Shown: positions 4,929 to 12,500, counted from the first letter of the stretch. The stretch is DNA of 12,546 nucleotides from Porphyromonadaceae bacterium (GCA_003447595.1 DLYT01000146.1:1-12546); one strand, 5' to 3'. Numbers and translations: made by a program. The notes: generated from the letters alone by a model not told the origin.

Positions 4929-5945
4929 CTATGCAAAAAGTACTTCGTTGGGAAGCTGTCCGTATTTAAAGCATTGCTGGATATTTTCAAGTGTGGTACT
5001 TGCAATGTTGTGTAAAGCTTCTGTCGTAAAATATGCCTGATGAGAGGTGATAATGACATTGTTGAATGACAATAGTCTGGCAAGTGTATCATCGTTGATG
5101 ATTTTATCAGAAAGGTCTTCGTAAAAGTATTCACCTTCTTCCTCATAAACATCTAATCCTGCTGCGCCAACTTTTCTGGTTTTTAGACCTTCAACTAATG
5201 CGGCTGAGTTGATTAATTGTCCTCGGCCTGTATTGATTATCATTACGCCGGTCTTCATTTTAGAAATGCTGTCTTCATTAATCATATGCTTGTTGTCTGA
5301 TGTAAGCGGACAATGTAGCGTGATAATATCGGAACGTTCAAATAATTCGTTGAGCGTAACGTATGTCATTCCGACTTCTTCAGCAAACATGTTGTCCGGA
5401 TATATATCATATCCAAGTACAACCATACCCATTGCACGAAGCATCTTGATTAAGATTTTTGCAATTTTACCTGTGCCTACTACGCCAACGGTTTTGCCAT
5501 ACATATCAAAGCCGCCAAGTCCGTGCAGAGCGAAGTTCCCATCCTTAGTTCTCCAGTAAGCCCGATGTATTTTTCGGTTCAATGTAAGCATTAGAGAAAG
5601 TGTATATTCAGCTACGGCATGGGGAGAGTAGGCCGGAACTCGTACAACAGGAAGTCTGTTTTGAGCAGCTTTGAGGTCTACATTGTTAAAACCGGCGCAG
5701 CGAAGAGCCAAGAGTTTTACGTCGTTTTGAAGCATACCCTCAATTAGATCATCGGTAATGACATCATTGACAAATACACATACAACATCAGCATCTTTGG
5801 TCAAGATGAGGTTCTGTTCTGAAAGTGTATCTTCGTGGTATTCGATATCGAATCCGTACTTCTCATTTACAATATCAAAACTTGTTTTGTCGTATGGTTT
5901 TGCACTGAATAAAACAACCTTGATGTTTTTATCGTCTGTATTCAT
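4929..5945 (-). CDS. ldhA: D-lactate dehydrogenase (2-hydroxyacid dehydrogenase family)
   Basis: This 338-residue cytosolic enzyme should reduce pyruvate to D-lactate with NADH, regenerating NAD+ in fermentation. The D-2-hydroxyacid dehydrogenase plan is clear: a split substrate domain (about 1-100 and 305-338) around a Rossmann domain. Catalytic residues are Arg241 (INTGRGQ), Glu270 (LDVYEEE) and His302 (SHQAYFT), with the 29 and 32 spacings known from Lactobacillus D-LDH (Arg235, Glu264, His296). Asp180 at the end of the second Rossmann strand favours NAD over NADP. The dinucleotide motif is GTGKIA (157-162), with Ala replacing the last Gly. CAGFNNVDL (83-91) and YSPHAVAEYTL (106-116) are family blocks. 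The ATG at 5945 gives the usual length. The gene stands alone, with a terminator downstream. Confidence 0.93.
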   Translation of the reverse strand: MNTDDKNIKVVLFSAKPYDKTSFDIVNEKYGFDIEYHEDTLSEQNLILTKDADVVCVFVNDVITDDLIEGMLQNDVKLLALRCAGFNNVDLKAAQNRLPVVRVPAYSPHAVAEYTLSLMLTLNRKIHRAYWRTKDGNFALHGLGGFDMYGKTVGVVGTGKIAKILIKMLRAMGMVVLGYDIYPDNMFAEEVGMTYVTLNELFERSDIITLHCPLTSDNKHMINEDSISKMKTGVMIINTGRGQLINSAALVEGLKTRKVGAAGLDVYEEEGEYFYEDLSDKIINDDTLARLLSFNNVIITSHQAYFTTEALHNIASTTLENIQQCFKYGQLPNEVLFA

Positions 5946-6078
5946 GATTGTATAATGTGGAGATTAAACATAAGTAAAAGCAAATACGTTTTTGCTACTC
6001 TACAAACAAATAGCTTTTAGAATAAGTTTATCGGAGCTTTCTTGGAGGCTTTGTCCGATGTGTACGTTTCGAATAAAT

Positions 6079-6121
6079 AAAGCTAGAAAGCTTTAGAACC
6101 CAATTAAAAAGGTTACATTTG
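6079..6121 (+). promoter_or_regulatory. Promoter of the 402-codon gene
   Basis: TACATTTG at 6114-6121 matches TAnnTTTG exactly, 40 bp before the ATG at 6162. The -33 element is poor (TTTAG at 6092-6096). An inverted repeat, AAAGCT (6079-6084) with AGCTTT (6089-6094), sits where a regulator could act. Confidence 0.5.
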
Positions 6122-6161
6122 TAAAGAAACCTATTAACAATAAGAATAAAACTTAAAATCG

Positions 6162-7370
6162 ATGGATGACGTTTATATATATATAATATCAAATAAGCAG
6201 CGTAAGGATATCTTACATGTCGGAACGATGCAGTTTCACCCCAATTGTAGATTAGATCAACTTAATTTGTGTTATGGTGTTGATGTTTGCAGTTTGGACG
6301 AGTATTATGAAATTGACCCGGAAACGCTAGAGGATATAAAACTGGATGAATATCTTTCAGATTTTAAGTGCTCGGAATATGCTTCTGATGCATATAAAAT
6401 TGAATATTCAAATGTGATTAACTATATAGAACAGCATTTTACCGAAGATGAGATTGTTGAAGAACCTGAAATGACTGAGGAGCAATTAAGAAGAGCATTG
6501 TTGGGTATGGCTGATATGATGGGCTTGGAAATCAATGATGAAGAAGCCTTTTTGGCACAAATGACAAAAGCGATGGAGGATGGCGTTTTTGAATTTGGAG
6601 CCGCACCTACAATAGATGAGTCCTTGAAAAATTATCTTGATACCGATACGTACAGAAAATTACTTTCTTTAGAAGGTGATGAAAAAACAGCCTTTCTAGT
6701 TGAACTAGGAGCAAGTAGATTATGGAATCTCATAAAGCAAAATAACGCAGAAGAAACGGATGAGTTTATGGATGTGTTGACTCTTTGTCATTTGTGTGCA
6801 GATTATGGGCTTGAGCAAAACTATCCATTATCCTTATGTTTTTTGTTGGAATGTCAACTACGTACGATATCTTTCGATGAGTATGCAAACAATAAGACGC
6901 AAATGATAACGGAGCAAATGGGAACGTTGTCTATGGCTTCGGAAATTTTACAAGATGGAAGATTCGAGGCTTTGGCTCATGTTGCGAGAATTTATGCTTT
7001 AGCAAATGATGTAGAAAACGCAAAACTTTATTGGGACTACTATTGGGCATTTATCAGTGAAAAAGACGAGCGATTGCTTAAGATTAATATTTGTCGTTAT
7101 ATTGAGTTTTGTTTCTATCGCAACGAAAAACCATGTTCATTGAAGAAATACAACGTATACTTATCAGATATTAATGATGAGTTTATTCAAACAATAGTAG
7201 AGGAGGTAAAGCCTCATTGCAAATTTAATCAATCAGAGATTTATTCGATGATCAGCGATTTAGTGATTGAAGCATTTCATAAAGCAGACGAGTCTTATCT
7301 TGAAGAATTGATACAAAGTAAAAGTGCTATTCTGACTAAAATACAGATGAAAGGATTGTCGTTGTCTTAA
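6162..7370 (+). CDS. Unrecognised 402-residue cytosolic protein
   Basis: I do not recognise a full-length family. There is no signal peptide or membrane segment. The protein is acidic in its first third (EDEIVEEPEMTEEQLRRAL). From about 150 onward it is helical, with pairs such as DVLTLCHLCADYGLEQ and EALAHVARIYALANDVENAKLYWDYY (about 285-310), which look like TPR- or Sel1-like helical hairpins. The first 40 residues (VYIYIISNKQRKDILHVG, then a hydrophobic RLDQLN segment) faintly recall the GIY-YIG/T5orf172 opening, but no catalytic Arg/Glu pair can be assigned, so I treat this as a weak analogy. The gene has its own TAnnTTTG promoter, an A-rich leader, and a perfect palindromic terminator 29 bp after the stop, so it is monocistronic. 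Confidence 0.85.
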   Translation: MDDVYIYIISNKQRKDILHVGTMQFHPNCRLDQLNLCYGVDVCSLDEYYEIDPETLEDIKLDEYLSDFKCSEYASDAYKIEYSNVINYIEQHFTEDEIVEEPEMTEEQLRRALLGMADMMGLEINDEEAFLAQMTKAMEDGVFEFGAAPTIDESLKNYLDTDTYRKLLSLEGDEKTAFLVELGASRLWNLIKQNNAEETDEFMDVLTLCHLCADYGLEQNYPLSLCFLLECQLRTISFDEYANNKTQMITEQMGTLSMASEILQDGRFEALAHVARIYALANDVENAKLYWDYYWAFISEKDERLLKINICRYIEFCFYRNEKPCSLKKYNVYLSDINDEFIQTIVEEVKPHCKFNQSEIYSMISDLVIEAFHKADESYLEELIQSKSAILTKIQMKGLSLS

Positions 7371-7399
7371 TACACAATAGTAAGTACTTATGATAAATT

Positions 7400-7439
7400 A
7401 AAACGGGATCACTCTTTTATAAAAGAGTGATCCCGTTTT
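7400..7439. terminator. 40-bp perfect palindrome, bidirectional terminator
   Basis: AAAACGGGATCACTCTTTT (7400-7418) is the exact reverse complement of 7421-7439, and the central AT continues the symmetry. Each strand therefore ends in a GC-containing stem followed by TTTT. It lies between convergent genes (stop at 7370, and the minus-strand stop at 7442) and is the only terminator available to both. Confidence 0.9.
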
Positions 7440-7441
7440 GA

Positions 7442-7963
7442 TTAAAAAGAGTATGCAGTATGTAACCCCGGCATAATATGAGTGTGCCCCTTACTCCAAG
7501 AAAAGTCAAGTGTAGGACCTAGGTGAAACTTACCAATGATAAGCAGATCGGCAACGATCTCTGCATGTACGGCAAAGGCTGCTTTAAATTGTTTATGATG
7601 TACTTCGGCTAGTTCTTCGGTGTGATTGTGATTTTCTTTTGTGAAGTTCACACCTGGCATTAGCGCTACATGTATATGCGGAATCGGTGTGTATTTTACT
7701 CCGGCACTTACATTATAATGCTGACCTTCTCCAAAAACAGATTCGAGACTTCCTCCGAGAGCCCATTTGCTTTCAGGCTTGATTGATCTGAAGTAATGAA
7801 GATGTGCACTAGCTTTCCATTCATTGTGTTCAAAAGAGTAGGATGGGCCAAAGCTTAATCCGATTTCATTTTGTCCATGTTCGTGGATGTGAAAATTTTC
7901 ATTCTCTTGAGCCGATGAGCAAACTGCAATTGCAGCAAATAGCGTTGTGATGACTTTTTTCAT
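7442..7963 (-). CDS. Histidine-rich small outer-membrane beta-barrel protein
   Basis: This 173-residue protein has a signal peptide (MKKVITTLFAAIAVCSSA, likely cleavage before Gln19) and alternating amphipathic strands: EIGLSFGPSYSFE, KASAHLHYF, WALGGSLESVFG, YNVSAGVKYTPI, HVALMPGVNF, KAAFAVHAEIV and FHLGPTLDFSW. The C-terminal residue is Phe (TAYSF), the usual ending of outer-membrane barrels. About 18 histidines, roughly one residue in ten, cluster in the mature N-terminus (HIHEHG) and in turns (ENHNHTEE, EVHHK, GHTH). Metal binding is therefore plausible, but no transporter or sensor is adjacent. It could fold as an 8-stranded barrel. Function is unknown. Confidence 0.8.
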   Translation of the reverse strand: MKKVITTLFAAIAVCSSAQENENFHIHEHGQNEIGLSFGPSYSFEHNEWKASAHLHYFRSIKPESKWALGGSLESVFGEGQHYNVSAGVKYTPIPHIHVALMPGVNFTKENHNHTEELAEVHHKQFKAAFAVHAEIVADLLIIGKFHLGPTLDFSWSKGHTHIMPGLHTAYSF

Positions 7964-8095
7964 GTTTGAAAATATACGACGTTTAAGTTGGTTGTAAATA
8001 TACTTGATAAATATGGATGAAAAACACTTCCGCTGTCGTTTGCAAAAAATTCGTAGATTTTATTTAGTAATAAAATAATGTTTGACAAAAAAGTA

Positions 8096-8103
8096 TATAT
8101 TTG
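8096..8103 (+). promoter_or_regulatory. Promoter -7 box of the GYF-CD225 operon
   Basis: TATATTTG at 8096-8103 matches TAnnTTTG and lies 22 bp before the ATG at 8126. A TTTG at 8081-8084 is closer than the usual spacing, so I do not pair the two with confidence. Confidence 0.55.
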
Positions 8104-8125
8104 AAAGACTTTAAAATTTACTATT

Positions 8126-8602
8126 ATGGAAGTATTAACAATGTATTACTACAACAACGGTGATGAGAAAAAAGGTCCATTCACGTTAGAGGAACTGAGA
8201 AATGAGAGAATTCGTCCCGAAACACTGGTAAAGACTGAGTGGATGTCTGAATGGAAACCGGCAGCTCAAATACCCGAAGTAAGAGCTCTATTTGTAAACA
8301 ACGCATTTGAAGCCAAATCTGAAAATGATGCCAAACCGCCGATGCCAAAGACTTGGCTGATTGAATCAATCCTGGTTACTCTTTTTTGTTGTTTGCCATT
8401 CGGAATTGTTGCGTTGATATATTCTTCGAGAGTTGAATCGCGCTTTTTTGCAGGTAGAATAGCTGAAGCACAAGAAGCTTCTCGTTCGGCTCGTACATGG
8501 GTGATGGTTTCTCTATTTACAGCAATTGGAAGTTTCTTTATTTATTTGCTATTCATGATTATAATGGGCGTTTCATGGATGCCGTTTATGATGAATAACT
8601 GA
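8126..8602 (+). CDS. GYF_2 (DUF4339) - CD225/dispanin membrane protein
   Basis: Two domains are visible in 158 residues. Residues 6-55 form a GYF_2 domain: YYYNNGDEKKGPFTLEELR with Gly17-Pro18, then Trp39 and Trp43 in TEWMSEWKPA. This fold in related proteins binds proline-rich or other partner segments. After a short linker with PPMP (71-74), residues 76-148 match CD225: TWLIESILVTLFCCLPFGIV, a Y-S-S-R loop, GRIAEAQEASRSARTW, and a second membrane helix. The membrane topology places the GYF_2 domain in the cytosol. The start could also be ATG 8141 (MYYYNN), which keeps the GYF_2 domain intact. It heads an operon: its TGA overlaps the next ATG by one base (8602). Confidence 0.88.
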   Translation: MEVLTMYYYNNGDEKKGPFTLEELRNERIRPETLVKTEWMSEWKPAAQIPEVRALFVNNAFEAKSENDAKPPMPKTWLIESILVTLFCCLPFGIVALIYSSRVESRFFAGRIAEAQEASRSARTWVMVSLFTAIGSFFIYLLFMIIMGVSWMPFMMNN

Positions 8603-8979
8603 TGTCTAGAAGTTTATTGAAGTATATTCTATTACTTTCGTTGGCCTTGACCGGATTATTGATGTACTATCTCTTTAATCCGGCCGAACAACTTTTGTTT
8701 CCTAAATGTCCTTTCCTGTTGATGACAGGTTGGCAATGTCCCGGTTGTGGATCGCAACGAGCCATACATTATCTATTACATTTTCAAATTATAGATGCAC
8801 TAAAAATGAATTTCTTAGTCGTTTTAGCAGTACCTTACATCCTGTTTGCTTTATATTGTGAATGGATGAGGAGGAAGAATGTAAAGATCGAGCGAATATA
8901 TCGTTTGCTTTATGGAAGCAAAGCATCTATGACTATTGCTTTTCTATTTATTTCATTTATGATTATTCGAAACGTATGA
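8602..8979 (+). CDS. DUF2752 membrane protein
   Basis: This 125-residue protein has the DUF2752 signature CPGCGSQRA (46-54), here preceded by Cys36-Pro, and ALKMN (66-70) at the end of the next segment. Helices lie around 6-26, 71-87 and 108-122. The paired cysteines in CxxC facing a membrane boundary could bind metal or take part in thiol chemistry; the family has no settled function. It starts at ATG 8602, overlapping the stop codon of the CD225 gene, which indicates coupled translation and a shared role at the membrane. Confidence 0.88.
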   Translation: MSRSLLKYILLLSLALTGLLMYYLFNPAEQLLFPKCPFLLMTGWQCPGCGSQRAIHYLLHFQIIDALKMNFLVVLAVPYILFALYCEWMRRKNVKIERIYRLLYGSKASMTIAFLFISFMIIRNV

Positions 8980-8993
8980 TTAAAAAATAAACG

Positions 8994-9866
8994 ATGAATG
9001 ATTCCAAACTTTATCCAGGGGGCTGGAAAGGACTAGGTGCCTGCGTCTTATTTTGGGGTGTGTCGATGTTTTTAAGTGTGTTTGACTGGATGGCTGCATC
9101 CATTATTCATATTCAGCTTGGACTATCCTTGTTACTGAGCGGTATGTGTGCATGGTTTATCTTGAATTTACTGCAAAAGCATAACGTTCCAACCTTTTCT
9201 TATCAATTTAAGGTGAAGTATAAAGAGTTGTTTCTATGGCTATTTTTAGCTGCTATCGGATTGATATTAGGAGTGAGTATTCCAATACAAGAGAGCTTGC
9301 CATCTATTCCGATATTGGATAAACTGATTAAAGATATAATGGATAATTTGTCACAATTATCTCCGATTATCTTATTGCTAGCTGTGGTTGTAATGGCTCC
9401 TATCTTTGAGGAGTTGATATTTAGAGGAGTTTTGCTAAATGGATTTTTACATCGGTATTCGAAGATAAAAGCAGTGTTATTAGCTTCAGCTTTGTTTGCG
9501 CTTACACATGGAATCCCACAACAAATGATAACAGCCTTTATTCTGGGGGGCTATCTTGGTTGGATATATGCAAAGACTCGGAACTCAACATTGGTTATCG
9601 TAGCCCATTTCTTCAATAATGGACTGGCAGTGCTGATATCGTTTCTTTTATTAGGAGGTGACGCTTTTACAAATTCTGAGATGTCATATTATTCAAGTTT
9701 TACAGCAAGATACGGACTTAGTATGTCTATATTGCTTTTTGTAGGATCTATTGCACTGTTGCTTGTATCTTTGTTTCAAATCAGAAAACTGTTGACTAAA
9801 GAGGGCTTTGCTCAAGAAGAGATTGTTCGACAAGAAGAGGCGACTCAAGAGTCGGGTTTATCTTAA
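8994..9866 (+). CDS. CPBP (Abi/Rce1-type) intramembrane metalloprotease
   Basis: This 290-residue polytopic protein has about seven or eight hydrophobic helices. The CPBP motifs are intact: Glu139-Glu140 and Arg144 in EELIFRG, His172 in FALTHG, and His205 with Asn208/209 in AHFFNN. These residues form the active site in Rce1-type glutamate proteases that cleave near the membrane. Members process prenylated or peptide substrates, act in bacteriocin immunity, or are uncharacterised. The C-terminus (about 266-290) is a charged cytosolic tail rich in Glu and Gln. The gene begins 14 bp after the DUF2752 stop and ends before a terminator, so it is the last gene of the operon. Its substrate might be one of its two neighbours, which is inference. 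Confidence 0.92.
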   Translation: MNDSKLYPGGWKGLGACVLFWGVSMFLSVFDWMAASIIHIQLGLSLLLSGMCAWFILNLLQKHNVPTFSYQFKVKYKELFLWLFLAAIGLILGVSIPIQESLPSIPILDKLIKDIMDNLSQLSPIILLLAVVVMAPIFEELIFRGVLLNGFLHRYSKIKAVLLASALFALTHGIPQQMITAFILGGYLGWIYAKTRNSTLVIVAHFFNNGLAVLISFLLLGGDAFTNSEMSYYSSFTARYGLSMSILLFVGSIALLLVSLFQIRKLLTKEGFAQEEIVRQEEATQESGLS

Positions 9867-9894
9867 AGTAATAACATTGATGAGATAAATAAGG

Positions 9895-9931
9895 AACCCC
9901 GAAGATTGGTTTTATGCCAACTTTCGGGGTT
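9895..9931. terminator. Terminator of the CD225-DUF2752-CPBP operon
   Basis: AACCCCGAAGATTGG (9895-9909) pairs with CCAACTTTCGGGGTT (9917-9931), with two central mismatches and a 7-base loop, followed by a T-rich run. It lies 29 bp after the CPBP stop and 10 bp from the end of the converging minus-strand gene, so it probably serves both. Confidence 0.85.
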
Positions 9932-9940
9932 TGTTGTTTC

Positions 9941-10105
9941 TTATCGTTTTTTTTGTTTATCCTTCATGCTGTCTTTTAAAGCACAACCACTGCAATTGCT
10001 GCATTTATTACTATGGCGTGAAACGGTGAAAAAACAAATCACTTTACGGAGCAATATCCCTACAACAATAAGACCGATGATTATAATTGTTACTTCTTGC
10101 CACAT
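9941..10105 (-). CDS. FeoB-associated-type Cys-rich small membrane protein
   Basis: A 54-residue frame begins at ATG 10105: MWQEVTIIIIGLIVVGILLR, one N-terminal membrane helix (about 5-26). A cytosolic tail follows with the cysteine cluster CSNCSGC (Cys35, Cys38, Cys41) and a basic end, KDKQKKR. Helix plus CxxCxxC plus lysines is the pattern of the FeoB-associated Cys-rich membrane protein family. Its members usually lie beside feoB and are thought to assist ferrous iron uptake. No feoB is in this window. It begins 11 bp after the nth stop codon, so it is probably co-transcribed with nth, whose product holds an iron-sulfur cluster. Confidence 0.8.
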   Translation of the reverse strand: MWQEVTIIIIGLIVVGILLRKVICFFTVSRHSNKCSNCSGCALKDSMKDKQKKR

Positions 10106-10116
10106 GGGTTATATCG

Positions 10117-10779
10117 TTAGTTTTGTTCCTTTTCTAGTTTACGTTGCTTTAGAGCATAATACTTGCACCATTCTGTGATACCACAACTTTCGCATTTAGG
10201 CTTGCGGGCTAAGCAAACATATCTGCCATGCAGAATGAGCCAATGGTGTGCAATAGAGAGTAGATATCCCGGGATGTTTTTGACGAGTTCTTTTTCCGTT
10301 TCTAGTGGAGTTTTAGAATTGCTTGTAAGACCAATTCGATTGGATAGTCTAAATACATGTGTATCTACAGGCATAGCCGGTTTCTCGAAAACAACAGCAG
10401 AAATAACATTGGCTGTTTTTCTTCCTACGCCCGGAAGCTTTGTTAGCTGCTCCATTTCGGAAGGGACTTCACCATTAAAATCACTCATCAGCATGCGTGC
10501 CATGCCGTAAAGGTGTTTGGCTTTGTTGTTAGGAAAAGAAATGCTTTTAATGTAGTAAAATATATCATCAACCTCAGCTTCTGCCAAGTCGGCAGCTGTA
10601 GGGTAGGCTTCAAATAATGCAGGGGTGACCATATTTACACGTTTATCGGTACATTGAGCCGATAAAATTACTGCAACCAATAGCTCGTACGGATTTGAAT
10701 AGTGTAACTCTGTTTCCGCTACAGGCATGTGCTTGCTAAACCAGTTTATAATCCCTGTATATCGTTCTTTCTTTCTCAT
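10117..10779 (-). CDS. nth: Endonuclease III (DNA glycosylase/AP lyase)
   Basis: This 220-residue base-excision repair enzyme removes oxidised pyrimidines and cuts the abasic site. The helix-hairpin-helix LPGVGRKTA (115-123) carries the catalytic Lys121, and Asp139 in MPVDTHVFR is the second catalytic residue. The C-terminal 4Fe-4S loop is complete: Cys189, Cys196, Cys199 and Cys205, spaced C-x6-C-x2-C-x5-C. Length and motifs match E. coli Nth (211 residues). LSAQCTDKRVN (39-49) is another family block. It starts at ATG 10779 behind a well-formed promoter. The small Cys-rich gene follows 11 bp after its stop codon. No defect is visible. Confidence 0.96.
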   Translation of the reverse strand: MRKKERYTGIINWFSKHMPVAETELHYSNPYELLVAVILSAQCTDKRVNMVTPALFEAYPTAADLAEAEVDDIFYYIKSISFPNNKAKHLYGMARMLMSDFNGEVPSEMEQLTKLPGVGRKTANVISAVVFEKPAMPVDTHVFRLSNRIGLTSNSKTPLETEKELVKNIPGYLLSIAHHWLILHGRYVCLARKPKCESCGITEWCKYYALKQRKLEKEQN

Positions 10780-10804
10780 GCAGAAATATGTTTTCTTATT
10801 ATTA

Positions 10805-10835
10805 CAAATATAGGAGACAGAAAGTTGCGTTCAAA
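10805..10835 (-). promoter_or_regulatory. nth promoter
   Basis: On the minus strand TTTG (10835-10832) is followed after 19 bp by TATATTTG (10812-10805). This matches the Bacteroidota -33/-7 pattern in both sequence and spacing and gives a leader of about 20 bases before the ATG at 10779. Confidence 0.75.
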
Positions 10836-11015
10836 GTAATAAAGACAAATTAAATTAAAAATGAATTGATTCCAATTAGGATATTGGCCAGTTTATTCAT
10901 TATCAGAATATAGCTCAACTTTTATAAAGAGGGTATATAACAAAGACGATGCTAATTAGTTTAAAAAAGATATTGCTGATTGTTTTTTTTAAGATATTTA
11001 GTGCGATACATCTGC

Positions 11016-11044
11016 TTGTGTTTTATGTTTTTTGCGTAACTTTG
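11016..11044 (+). promoter_or_regulatory. Promoter of the NCS2 permease gene
   Basis: TTG at 11016-11018 and TAACTTTG at 11037-11044 are 18 bp apart and match the Bacteroidota -33/-7 pattern. The predicted leader is about 30 bases. The palindrome TGCATGCA lies directly after the -7 box (11043-11050) and could bind a regulator. Confidence 0.75.
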
Positions 11045-11082
11045 CATGCATTCTATAATTATTAACGCGAATAATTGTATTT

Positions 11083-12396
11083 ATGCAAACCTTCCTTGAG
11101 AATTGGTTCCAACTTAAGAAAAATGGAACAAATGTAAAGACCGAGCTGATTGCCGGTTTAACTACCTTCATGACAATGGCTTACATCCTGATTGTAAACC
11201 CAAGCATGCTCAGTGAGTGTGGAATGGATAAGCCTTCTGTTTTTACTGCTACCGTAGTTTCTTCAATTATTGCAACACTGTTGATGGCATTAGTGGCCCG
11301 CTTACCTTTTGCGCTTGCACCGGGGATGGGACTTAATGCTTTTTTTGCATATACGGTTGTGCTTAGTATGGGCTATTCTTGGGAGATGGCTCTTACTGCT
11401 GTATTTATTGAAGGTATCATCTTTATGATTCTTTCATTGTTTAATGTGCGCGAAGCCATTGTGAATGCTATTCCGATGAACCTAAAACGAGCTGTGAGCG
11501 TAGGTATCGGTTTGTTTATTGCATTTATTGGTCTTTGCAATGCAGGTATCGTAAAGCAAGGTACTGGTATTCCTGTAACACTTGGAGATGTTACTGCCGG
11601 ATCTAGTATTGTAGCTTTGGTTGGTATCTTGATCATGGGTGTTTTATTGATCAAGCGTGTTAAAGGTGCGCTTTTGATTGGTATTTTAGTTGCTACGATT
11701 ATTGGTATTCCTCTAGGTGTTACACACATTCCTGAAAGCTTTAACTTATTTAGCTTGCCTCCGTCAATGGCTCCAACATTCGGAAAGTTGTCTTTGAACT
11801 TTGAGACTATCTTTAGTTTGGATATGGTATTGATCGTGTTTACATTTATGTTTGTAGACTTGTTTGATACAGTAGGAACGTTGGTTGGTGTTGCTTCAAA
11901 ATCAGGTATGATGGACGAACAAGGTAATATCCCTCGCGTTAAATCGGCATTAATGGCCGATGCGGTAGGTACAACTGTAGGTGCGATTTGTGGTACAAGC
12001 ACGGTAACAACTTATGTAGAAAGTGCTTCAGGTGTAGCTGAAGGTGGCCGTACAGGTCTTACAGCGCTTACTGTAGCCGGTTTGTTCCTTGTAGCATTGT
12101 TTATGGCTCCATTGTTTGCTATCATTCCTGCGGCAGCTACTGCTTCTGCGCTTGTTATGGTAGGTTTGTTTATGATGTCGAGTGTAGTTGATGTAGACTT
12201 CAACGATATGTCTGAATCTATTCCTGCATTCTTTACCATCATCATGATGCCTATGGCATACAGCATTGCTGAAGGTATTACGTTCGGTATGTTGAGCTTT
12301 GTATTCATCAAAATCTTTACAGGTAAAGCTAAAGAAGTAACAATCACGATGTATTTGATTGCGATCTTCCTATTGGTGAAGTTGGCATTAGCATAA
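11083..12396 (+). CDS. NCS2-family purine permease (AzgA/PbuG-like)
   Basis: This 437-residue inner-membrane transporter probably carries hypoxanthine, guanine, adenine or xanthine with protons. The AzgA-type start is clear: FLENWFQLKKNGTNVKTELI, then AGLTTFMTMAYILIVNPSML. Family blocks follow: LAPGMGLNAFFAYTV (about 78-92), LKRAVSVGIGLFIAFIGL (about 134-151), FVDLFDTVGTLVGVA (about 257-271) and the substrate-binding region GTSTVTTYVESASGVAEGGRTG (split here only by numbering, about 304-325). The length is normal and about 12-14 helices are visible. It starts at ATG 11083, 38 bp after the promoter -7 box, and ends before a strong terminator, so it is transcribed alone. The exact base cannot be told from sequence. 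Confidence 0.93.
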   Translation: MQTFLENWFQLKKNGTNVKTELIAGLTTFMTMAYILIVNPSMLSECGMDKPSVFTATVVSSIIATLLMALVARLPFALAPGMGLNAFFAYTVVLSMGYSWEMALTAVFIEGIIFMILSLFNVREAIVNAIPMNLKRAVSVGIGLFIAFIGLCNAGIVKQGTGIPVTLGDVTAGSSIVALVGILIMGVLLIKRVKGALLIGILVATIIGIPLGVTHIPESFNLFSLPPSMAPTFGKLSLNFETIFSLDMVLIVFTFMFVDLFDTVGTLVGVASKSGMMDEQGNIPRVKSALMADAVGTTVGAICGTSTVTTYVESASGVAEGGRTGLTALTVAGLFLVALFMAPLFAIIPAAATASALVMVGLFMMSSVVDVDFNDMSESIPAFFTIIMMPMAYSIAEGITFGMLSFVFIKIFTGKAKEVTITMYLIAIFLLVKLALA

Positions 12397-12422
12397 TTGC
12401 AAAAACGAAAGTATTTATATGT

Positions 12423-12457
12423 AAAGCCTGCACATCGTCGATGTGCAGGCTTTTTTT
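12423..12457 (+). terminator. Intrinsic terminator of the permease gene
   Basis: AAAGCCTGCACAT (12423-12435) pairs perfectly with ATGTGCAGGCTTT (12441-12453) across the loop CGTCG, and a run of seven T begins at 12451. It starts 26 bp after the permease stop codon. Confidence 0.93.
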
Positions 12458-12500
12458 CGCTTAATTCTATCTTCTTTTTTATGCAGCTCTACATGACGAA

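Larger units (their letters stand above)
10780..11082. other. Divergent intergenic region between nth and the purine permease
   Basis: 303 bp without a gene. It contains the nth promoter on the minus strand (10805-10835) and the permease promoter on the plus strand (11016-11044). The middle (10840-11000) is A+T-rich with runs of T but no clear repeat or hairpin. I see no purine riboswitch-like structure in the short permease leader. Confidence 0.7.

Noticed and set aside
9906..10178. 90-codon plus-strand frame after the CPBP gene
   Set aside because: It starts inside a terminator stem and lies antisense to the Cys-rich small gene and the end of nth.
4571..11050. TTGCATGCA shared by 4571-4579 and 11042-11050
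   Set aside because: A short palindromic word found twice in 12.5 kb. The two places differ relative to promoters, so there is no good evidence for a regulon.
11045..11082. Purine riboswitch before the permease
   Set aside because: The promoter leaves a leader of only about 30 bases, too short for the aptamer, and no conserved loop sequences are visible.
11373..12347. Long minus-strand frames within the permease gene
   Set aside because: They mirror the codon bias of the permease on the other strand and lack a start context.
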